NCBI RefSeq assembly: GCF_030651625.1
Contig: NZ_JAUSCF010000009.1
Span: forward strand, 62,001 to 126,000
DNA from: Hydrogenophaga sp.
GTDB taxonomy: Bacteria; Pseudomonadota; Gammaproteobacteria; Burkholderiales; Burkholderiaceae_C
DNA: 64,000 nt
Direction of reading: 5' to 3'
This document shows positions 57,906-64,000 of this stretch, in pieces (position 1 is the stretch's first letter; each line of letters begins with the position of its first letter). The notes beneath the pieces are model-generated. The model had not been told where the DNA came from. It saw nothing but the letters and a program-made list of their open reading frames with translations, and did no database searches. The position numbers were made by a program, and so were the translations under genes.

Positions 57906-60131
57906 ATGAAACTGCAACACAAAGCCTGGGTGCTGATACTGGTCATCGTCGGGCTCTGTGCTGGTGGTGCCATGTTGGGCGCTCGATACATCGTTCGCGA
58001 TTCGTTTGATCGCCTGGAAGCCGACCGCGCGGCCACGGAAGGCGAGCGCGCCCGTCGGGTGGTGGATCAGCAAGTCCAGACACTGAGCGCCACCGTGCGC
58101 GACTACGCTTTCTGGGTCGATGCGGTCGCGTTTGTGCAGGGTCAGGAAGCTGGTTTCCTGCGTGACAACTTCGACACAGAAAACCTCGGGTACCTGGGTG
58201 TGGCCGAAGTGGTGGTGCTCAATGCAGCGGGCAACACCGTGGCGACGGTCGCGCTCGTGGGAGGCGACGAACTCGGCGAGGTGGATGCGGACCGTGTCAA
58301 TGCCTTGCGCGATCTCATCGCGCCCACCTTGGCCGGCGGCGATGCGAAGGCCCTCCTGAAAACCATGCGCGTCTCAGATGGACAACTCGAGATCGTGGTG
58401 GGCGCGACGGTGCACCGGCCGGACGTTGCGAACCCGGTCGTGGAGGGTGCCATGGTCATGGTGCGCCGTCTGGGCGAGGCCGAGCTGGAGCGCCTGGCCC
58501 AGGTGCTGATGATGCCGACGCGGCTTTCGCTGGTCGATCCCGGTCATGCAGGAGATCTCGTGCATGTGCAAGCGAGAGACGCCAAGCAGCACGATCTGCA
58601 CGCCGTGCTGGTGGACCACCAGGGCCTGCCGGTGGCCGAGCTGATCTTTGCGCTGGACCGGCGCCTGCAACAGGTGGCGAGCACGCTGGTATGGACTGGT
58701 GTGACCCTGGCAGGCCTGGCCGGTCTTCTTGCCAGCCTGTTGCTGGTCTTCCTGTTGAACCGCATGGTGTTGCGGCGTGTCCAGGGCCTGCATGACGATC
58801 TGAAGGCAATCATGGATGGCGACCTCAAAGGTTCGGTGGGCGCGCATTCAGAGGGCAGCGACGAACTGGGGCGCCTGGAGCGCGGCATCAACCAGTTGCT
58901 CGACCGCGTCCGGCGCGACGCGGTGGCACAACGCGAGGCCCACGTGGAGCAGGAAGCGCTGCAAATGCAATTGCTGCAAAGCCAGAAGATCGAGGCCCTG
59001 GGCCGGTTCATCAGCGGCATTGCGCACGACTTCAACAACTCGCTGGCCGCGATCACCGGTTGGACCAAGATGGCGGTGGAAGACCTCGATCCGACGCACC
59101 CGAGCCACGAAGCCTTGCAACAGACGCTCAAGGCCACACGGTATGCCGATGGGCTGATGCGCCAGCTGCTTGCCTACAGCCGCCAGTCGCCACCGCGCAT
59201 GGCGCATTTGCGGCTTGGCAAGTTGATTGACGATGCTCGCGCACTCGTGGCTTCCGGGCTGATCCGCCGCAGCCAGGTGGAGGTCTGTCAGCTGACCGAT
59301 GAAGACTGGGTACAAGCCGACCCCACGCAAATGCAGCAGGTGCTGGTCAACCTGATGATGAACGCGTCCGACGCCATGGAGGGTGAAGGCACCATTCACC
59401 TGACGCTTGATGCCTTTGATCTGCAGCCTGGCACGCCCATCGCAAGTCTTCCCGAGGCGGCTGGTCTGCCGGTGGGCCGCTACGTGTGCCTGAGCGTGCG
59501 CGATGAAGGCAGCGGCATTGCCGCCGAGCACCTGCACCGTGTGTTCGATCCGTTCTTCACCACCAAGACCGTGGGACGAGGCACTGGCCTCGGGCTGTCT
59601 GTGGCGCACGGCATCATGGCCAGGCACGGCGGTGCCATCGGAATCGTCAGTCCACCGGGTGAAGGCGCCTGTCTGACCTTGTACCTGCCGGCTGTCGAGG
59701 GGCAGCAGGAAGTCACCACCGCATCTGCAGCCGACCCCTTGCAAGCAGGGCACCATCTGCTCTTCGTGGACGACGATCAACTCGTTCGCCATGCCTGGAG
59801 CCGCCTGCTCGAGCGGCAGGGGTGGCGGGTCACGCGTGCCCGCGATGGCGAAGAGGGCTGGAAGTTTTTCACGCAGAGCCTGACGCCCTGGGACGTGGTG
59901 TTGACCGACATGACCATGCCCAATCTGGATGGACGAGGACTGGCCAGACGCATTCGCAACACCAGCAACCCGCCTCCCATCGTGCTCATGAGTGGCAACA
60001 TTGGCACCGACGAAAGACTTGAACTGTTGAAGTCCGGCTTTGCCGCTGTGTTGCACAAGCCGGTGGAGGCGGCCGAGCTGGAGCGCGTGCTGCGCGAAGT
60101 CACCGGGGGTAGAGCTGTCGCGGCTGAATGA
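57906..60131 (+). CDS. Hybrid sensor histidine kinase with CHASE4-like domain and receiver
   Basis: This 741-residue protein has TM1 (about 7-29), a periplasmic CHASE4-like sensor (about 35-245: DYAFWVDAVAFVQG, NLGYLGVAEVVVLN), TM2 (about 255-280) and a HAMP region. A histidine kinase core follows with phospho-acceptor His374 in GIAHDFNNSLAAITGW, and the N and G boxes (NLMMNASDAMEG, GRGTGLGLSVAHGIM). A C-terminal receiver has Asp668 in VVLTDMTMPNLDG. There is no separate response regulator or output domain next to it. The ligand and target are unknown. Confidence 0.93.
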   Translation: MKLQHKAWVLILVIVGLCAGGAMLGARYIVRDSFDRLEADRAATEGERARRVVDQQVQTLSATVRDYAFWVDAVAFVQGQEAGFLRDNFDTENLGYLGVAEVVVLNAAGNTVATVALVGGDELGEVDADRVNALRDLIAPTLAGGDAKALLKTMRVSDGQLEIVVGATVHRPDVANPVVEGAMVMVRRLGEAELERLAQVLMMPTRLSLVDPGHAGDLVHVQARDAKQHDLHAVLVDHQGLPVAELIFALDRRLQQVASTLVWTGVTLAGLAGLLASLLLVFLLNRMVLRRVQGLHDDLKAIMDGDLKGSVGAHSEGSDELGRLERGINQLLDRVRRDAVAQREAHVEQEALQMQLLQSQKIEALGRFISGIAHDFNNSLAAITGWTKMAVEDLDPTHPSHEALQQTLKATRYADGLMRQLLAYSRQSPPRMAHLRLGKLIDDARALVASGLIRRSQVEVCQLTDEDWVQADPTQMQQVLVNLMMNASDAMEGEGTIHLTLDAFDLQPGTPIASLPEAAGLPVGRYVCLSVRDEGSGIAAEHLHRVFDPFFTTKTVGRGTGLGLSVAHGIMARHGGAIGIVSPPGEGACLTLYLPAVEGQQEVTTASAADPLQAGHHLLFVDDDQLVRHAWSRLLERQGWRVTRARDGEEGWKFFTQSLTPWDVVLTDMTMPNLDGRGLARRIRNTSNPPPIVLMSGNIGTDERLELLKSGFAAVLHKPVEAAELERVLREVTGGRAVAAE

Positions 60132-60560
60132 GCGCTGGATGACGAAATGCATTGCCTGTGCTGCACTCCATTGCCTTCCGCAGCGGTTGCGCAGCCAGTG
60201 TCTGGCGTCACGCGGGGTGGGTCCCGTGCAGACAGTTCGTTACAATGCGGGTTTTCCCGAGCCATCAGGGGGTGCCGCCAAGGCACGCACAACCCCTCTT
60301 GCGCCACCCCGGAGCCGCCCTTGTAAATCCGTTCACCCGACCCTTTCGTCCGTTGTCATGCGCATTGCCCCTGAAGGCAGGCAGCGTGGCATGCCTGACG
60401 TGGTGTTGAGTGACTCTGCTGGCCTGCGCACGCCAGGCCAGCGCTGCAGTCGGTTGGGCGTGAGCGCTGCGTTTGAAACGCCAGCGGCTCGCGTTTGGTT
60501 TCCCCCCAGTTTTGTGTTTGACGGCCCACCGGATTTGTTCGGCGAGGCGGAGTATCCGAA
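60132..60560 (+). other. Long leader region upstream of the SulP gene
   Basis: This 429-nt gap has a -10-like TACAAT at 60241-60246, but no convincing -35. A GGGGGTGCCGCCAAGGCA...CCCC hairpin-forming stretch follows at about 60270-60300, and a CTGGC...GCCAG stem at about 60420-60442. The open frame across it has no recognisable similarity. If the promoter is real, the transcript carries an unusually long ~310-nt leader before the SulP start. Confidence 0.4.
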
Positions 60561-62039
60561 TTGATCAAGAATTTCCGACAGGACTGGTTGTCCAACGTGC
60601 GCAATGATCTGCTGGCCGGCCTGGTGGTCGCGCTGGCACTGATTCCCGAGGCCATTGCTTTCTCCATCATCGCGGGCGTGGACCCCAAAGTGGGGCTGTA
60701 TGCCTCGTTCTGTATTGCGGTGGTGATCGCTTTCACCGGAGGTCGTCCGGGCATGATTTCTGCCGCCACCGGGGCCATGGCGTTGGTAATGGTCACCTTG
60801 GTGAAAGACCACGGCTTGCAGTACCTGCTGGCAGCGACCGTGCTCACCGGCGTGCTGCAGATCATTGCCGGCTGGGTGCATCTGGGCGCATTGATGCGTT
60901 TCGTATCCCGATCGGTGGTCACTGGCTTCGTCAATGCCCTGGCGATATTGATCTTCATGGCGCAACTGCCCGAGCTCACCAACGTCACCTGGCACGTGTA
61001 CGCCATGACCGCTGCTGGTCTGGCCATCATCTACGGCCTGCCATACATCACCAAAGCGGTGCCATCGCCACTGGTGACCATCGTCGTGCTCACCGGTGTG
61101 GCCATCTTCATGGACATGGACATCCGCACCGTGGGCGACATGGGCGAGCTGCCCGACAGCCTGCCGTTCTTCCTGATCCCTGACATCCCCCTCACCTTCG
61201 AGACGCTCCGGATCATCCTTCCTTACTCGCTGACGCTGATGGTGGTGGGATTGCTGGAATCGCTCATGACCGCCACGATCGTGGACGACCTGACCGACAC
61301 CAAGAGCGACAAGGACCGCGAGTGTGTGGGACAGGGCGTGGCCAACATCACCAGCGGCTTCATTGGCGGCATGGCCGGCTGCGCCATGATCGGCCAGTCC
61401 ATCATCAACATCAAGTCGGGTGGTCGCGGGCGGCTTTCCACCTTGTCGGCGGGCATCTTCCTTTTGTTGATGGTGGTGTTCCTGGGCGACTGGGTCGGCC
61501 AGATCCCCATGGCCGCCCTGGTGGCGGTCATGATCATGGTGTCCATCGGCACCTTCAACTGGGGCTCCATCCGCAACCTGCGCGATCACCCCAAGAGCTC
61601 CAGCTTTGTGATGATCGCCACCGTGGCAGTCACCGTGGCCATGCACGACCTGGCCAAAGGCGTGCTCACCGGCGTGTTGCTCTCCGGCTTTTTCTTTGCG
61701 CACAAGGTGGGGCAGATCCTGCGCGTGCGCTCGCTGTCTGAAGCCGAAGGCCGCACCCGCACCTACACCATCCTGGGCCAGGTGTTCTTTGCGTCGGCCG
61801 ACCGCTTCATTGCCTCGTTCGATTTCAAGGAAGTGATCGAGAAGGTACGCATCGACGTGAGCCGTGCGCACTTCTGGGACATCACCGCCATCAGCGCGCT
61901 TGACAAGGTGATTCTCAAATTCCGCCGCGAGGGTACAGAAGTGGAGGTGATCGGCCTCAACGAAGCCAGCGCCACCATGGTCGACCGCTTCGCGGTACAC
62001 GACAAGGACGGCGCCGACGACATGCTGATGGGACATTGA
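60561..62039 (+). CDS. SulP-family anion transporter with STAS domain
   Basis: This 492-residue inner-membrane transporter has the SulP core (about ten or more helices; start [31 protein letters not shown]) and a short C-terminal STAS domain (from about 395; [22 protein letters not shown]). The family carries sulfate, bicarbonate or dicarboxylates, and the ion here is unknown. It appears to start with TTG at 60561, preceded by a purine-rich GGCGAGGCGGAG. It is followed by a universal stress protein gene on the same strand. Confidence 0.92.
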   Translation: MIKNFRQDWLSNVRNDLLAGLVVALALIPEAIAFSIIAGVDPKVGLYASFCIAVVIAFTGGRPGMISAATGAMALVMVTLVKDHGLQYLLAATVLTGVLQIIAGWVHLGALMRFVSRSVVTGFVNALAILIFMAQLPELTNVTWHVYAMTAAGLAIIYGLPYITKAVPSPLVTIVVLTGVAIFMDMDIRTVGDMGELPDSLPFFLIPDIPLTFETLRIILPYSLTLMVVGLLESLMTATIVDDLTDTKSDKDRECVGQGVANITSGFIGGMAGCAMIGQSIINIKSGGRGRLSTLSAGIFLLLMVVFLGDWVGQIPMAALVAVMIMVSIGTFNWGSIRNLRDHPKSSSFVMIATVAVTVAMHDLAKGVLTGVLLSGFFFAHKVGQILRVRSLSEAEGRTRTYTILGQVFFASADRFIASFDFKEVIEKVRIDVSRAHFWDITAISALDKVILKFRREGTEVEVIGLNEASATMVDRFAVHDKDGADDMLMGH

Positions 62040-62045
62040 GATGAA

Positions 62046-62143
62046 ACACCCCCGCGCCGCTTCGCGTCACCCCCTCAAGGGGGCGGCACTGGCCGTCCGT
62101 CCTGAGCTTGACGAAGGGCGGCCCGGCGGTGCCCTGGACTGAA
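62046..62143. repeat. GC-rich repeat copy, reverse orientation, after the SulP gene
   Basis: The copy reads CCCCCGCGCCGCTTCGCG, CCCCCTcaAGGGGG and a CCGTCCTGAGCTTGACGAAG-GGCGG stem, with GGCCCGGCGG further on. It lies in the spacer between the SulP and uspA-like genes. Confidence 0.8.
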
Positions 62144-62185
62144 CCGCTTCACTCGAAACGGTTGGCGCTCCGGCGCCACGAAAAA

Positions 62186-63070
62186 ATGAACACGCAAGAA
62201 TCAGACATGAACCTGGACAACAAAGTGCTCGCCTGCGTCGACCAGTCGGCCTATGCCAACCACGTGGCCGACTACGCCGCCTGGGCCGCCCTGCGCATGA
62301 GTGCCCCGCTGGAGTTCCTGCACGTGATCGATCGCCACCCCGCAGTGGGTGCCAGCCAGGATCACAGCGGCTCCATTGGCGCCAATGCCCAGGAAAACCT
62401 GCTCACGCAACTCACCAACGAAGACGAAGCCAGGAGCCGTGCCGCCCGCGACAGCGGACGCATCTTTCTCAACGCCTTGCGCGAGCGGGCACTGGCCGCA
62501 GGCGTGCCCACCGTGGACACGCGCCAGCGCCACGGCGATCTGGAAGAAACGCTGACCGAACAGCAGCACGAGGTGCGCCTGTTCGTGCTGGGTCGCAGAG
62601 GCGCTTCGGCCGTCAACACCCAGCGCGATCTGGGCCGCAACGTCGAATGGGTGGTGCGCGCCTTGCAACGCCCGATCCTCGCGGTCACCGAGGGCTTCAG
62701 ACCGCCCGAGCGTGTGCTGATTGCCTTCGACGGCAGCAGCATCACACGCAAAGGGGTGGAAATGGTGGCTGCGAGCCCGCTGTTCCAGGGCTTGCCCATT
62801 CACATCGTGATGTCGGGCAAATCCAGCCAGGACGGGCCGAAGCAGATGGAATGGGCCCGCGCCAAGCTGGAAGCCGCCGGTTTTGGTGTGGTGACCGAGA
62901 TCGTGCCAGGCGACCCGGAGACCGTGATCGGCGAAACCGTGCGCAGCAAAGGCATCGACCTGCTGATGATGGGCGCGTACACCCACTCGCCCTTGCGCAG
63001 CCTGGTGATGGGCAGCAAGACCGCCGACCTGCTGCGCTCTGCACGCATCCCTACGTTGCTGCTGCGTTGA
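62186..63070 (+). CDS. Universal stress protein, tandem UspA domains
   Basis: This 294-residue cytosolic protein has two Usp domains (about 10-150 and 160-294). The second ends with the ATP-binding G-2x-G-9x-G(S/T)-like MGAYTHSPLRSLVMGSKT, while the first has VLGRRGASAVNTQRD with a less perfect version. The start may be ATG 62186 or 62207. SulP-UspA gene pairs are common in proteobacteria, and the stress protein may modulate the transporter, which is inferred from linkage only. Confidence 0.92.
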   Translation: MNTQESDMNLDNKVLACVDQSAYANHVADYAAWAALRMSAPLEFLHVIDRHPAVGASQDHSGSIGANAQENLLTQLTNEDEARSRAARDSGRIFLNALRERALAAGVPTVDTRQRHGDLEETLTEQQHEVRLFVLGRRGASAVNTQRDLGRNVEWVVRALQRPILAVTEGFRPPERVLIAFDGSSITRKGVEMVAASPLFQGLPIHIVMSGKSSQDGPKQMEWARAKLEAAGFGVVTEIVPGDPETVIGETVRSKGIDLLMMGAYTHSPLRSLVMGSKTADLLRSARIPTLLLR

Positions 63071-63104
63071 TGACCCGTCAGGCGCCCGGGCTGGGCGGGG
63101 TCCA

Positions 63105-64000
63105 TCAGTCCTGCGGTCGCAGGCCGATGATCAGTGAAGAAGGTACGCGACCATCGGTGTCACTGGGTAAGGTGCCCGTTCGCTCGATCGCACGCAAGGC
63201 AGCGGCATCCCAGGCCGGGTTGCCGCTGCTCTTCACGAGCCGGCTCGATGTGATGGTGCCATCCGGCTGAGTGCGAATCTCGATTTCGGCGCGTGGGTTG
63301 CCTGGCGCCATTTCGGTGAACAGCACGTTGGGACGGATGCGAGCCGCCACGCGGCCGGCGTAACCGGGAGATGGCCCGCTGGATTGCTGAGCTGTGCCGC
63401 TCGACTGTGGGCCTCCGGTGGCACCAGCCAGACCCGCGATGCGACGCATTTGCTCGTCGCGGGCGGCTTTCAGGGTGGCTGCTTCTCGTTCCTGTGCCAG
63501 CTTGAGATCGCGTTCCCGCTTTTCGGCCGCTTCCCTGGCCTGCCTTTCCTTCAGCTCCTTTGCAGCCTGAGCACGCTTCTCGGCCGCCGCCTTGGCTTCG
63601 GCGGCTTTCAGTTCTTCAGCTCTCTTGGCCTCGGCGGCCTTCTTCGCCTCCGCTGCTTTCCTGGCGGCGGCGTCGCGCTCCCGTTTTTCAGCTTCTGCTT
63701 TCTTCTTGGCCTGCTCCATCGCAATCTGAGCCTCGTTCGGGGCAGGCGGCGGAGGCGCGGGAGCGGGGGCAGGAGTGGGAGGAGGTGGCGGTACCGGTTT
63801 TGGCTCGGGTTGAGGCGGTGGCGGTGGCGGAGGCGGCGGTTCCACGGCGCGCGGTGCTGCCTGCTGCGGCAGGCGCGACCAGATCTCGGCCTCGAAGGTG
63901 GCGGTCGGGTCGTCGTGCTTCCAGTTCACACCCCACGTCAGGGCAATGATCAGCACGGCGTGAACCCCCAGAGCAAGGCCCACGGGGCCCAGCCAGCGGC
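63105..64000 (-). CDS. tolA: TolA-like envelope protein, 5' end beyond the window
   Basis: The visible ~297 codons encode an N-terminal membrane helix (GLALGVHAVLIIALTWG), a Pro-rich stretch (PPPPPPPPPQPEPKPVPPP), a long Ala/Lys/Glu-rich helix (KAAEAKRAEELKAAEAKAAA, about residues 85-175) and a TonB/TolA C-terminal domain (VAARIRPNVLFTEMAPGNPRAEIEI). This is the three-part build of TolA, which spans the periplasm in the Tol-Pal system. The reading frame is open to the right edge, so the start lies outside. Confidence 0.9.
   Translation of the reverse strand, partial: RWLGPVGLALGVHAVLIIALTWGVNWKHDDPTATFEAEIWSRLPQQAAPRAVEPPPPPPPPPQPEPKPVPPPPPTPAPAPAPPPPAPNEAQIAMEQAKKKAEAEKRERDAAARKAAEAKKAAEAKRAEELKAAEAKAAAEKRAQAAKELKERQAREAAEKRERDLKLAQEREAATLKAARDEQMRRIAGLAGATGGPQSSGTAQQSSGPSPGYAGRVAARIRPNVLFTEMAPGNPRAEIEIRTQPDGTITSSRLVKSSGNPAWDAAALRAIERTGTLPSDTDGRVPSSLIIGLRPQD

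Noticed and set aside
60040..60564. Open frame overlapping the end of the kinase gene and the SulP leader
   Set aside because: It begins inside the kinase gene, has no recognisable domain, and is of a kind expected by chance at high GC.

Overview
The window looks like chromosomal DNA of a GC-rich betaproteobacterium of the order Burkholderiales, probably family Comamonadaceae (Hydrogenophaga-like). This rests on the overall protein character, the many Bug/TctC-type and TRAP-type binding proteins, the gene content, and a recurring GC-rich intergenic repeat typical of that group. No database search was possible, so the genus is an inference. The DNA is gene-dense and mostly core or metabolic. 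I see no rRNA, prophage, transposase or CRISPR array. About 57 protein genes and one tRNA can be supported.

Layout. 1-2.7 kb: TRAP dicarboxylate-type transporter dctPQM (dctM runs off the left edge) with a TetR regulator. 2.7-5.8 kb: a DMT exporter, aroQ, aroE and a DsbA/FrnE-like protein. 5.8-9.5 kb: an operon of a B12-binding radical SAM protein, a DUF2256 zinc-ribbon protein and an Fe-S (6-4)-type photolyase. 9.7-12.7 kb: dadA-sdaA behind a tandem glycine riboswitch. 12.8-16 kb: a Bug binding protein and M20 amidohydrolase with a divergent LysR gene. 16-21.1 kb: gcvTHP behind a second tandem glycine riboswitch. 21.1-23.8 kb: two translationally coupled, doubly membrane-anchored TAXI-like proteins. 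23.9-30.3 kb: ETF-ubiquinone oxidoreductase, an SDR, a DMT exporter with a thioesterase, two AhpD/CMD-fold proteins and a second Bug protein. 30.4-32.4 kb: a PAS-LuxR regulator divergent from a 3-oxoacid CoA-transferase (scoAB). 32.6-34 kb: a hemerythrin, tRNA-Gly(CCC) and a glycine-zipper lipoprotein. 34-42.4 kb: gabD and a ydcSTUV-patD-like polyamine cluster with a divergent LysR gene. 42.5-50.7 kb: alaS, an RluA-type pseudouridine synthase, trmB, an orphan ABC binding protein, gluQ and a renalase-like flavoprotein. 50.7-54.2 kb: a LysR gene divergent from pirin and flavodoxin genes, then a DUF599 membrane protein. 54.2-64 kb: dnaE, a CHASE4-like hybrid histidine kinase, a SulP transporter, UspA, and tolA running off the right edge.

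How the parts work together. The clearest physiological theme is glycine and serine breakdown. Two separate glycine riboswitches sit in front of gcvTHP and of dadA-sdaA, so glycine should induce its own cleavage, conversion to serine through C1 units, and serine deamination to pyruvate. A second theme is polyamine catabolism: uptake by the Ydc-type ABC system, 4-aminobutanal to GABA by the PatD-like enzyme, and succinate semialdehyde to succinate by GabD. The aminotransferase steps are not in the window.

The most unusual observations are five. First, the pair of TAXI-like proteins has a sensor-like topology and a shared C-terminal cytoplasmic helical domain. Second, a copy of the intergenic repeat sits in frame inside sdaA. 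Third, a 171-bp element with 21-bp perfect terminal inverted repeats lies between gluQ and the flavoprotein gene. Fourth, the radical SAM/DUF2256/photolyase genes are coupled in one operon. Fifth, several clean operator-like palindromes sit in divergent intergenic regions.
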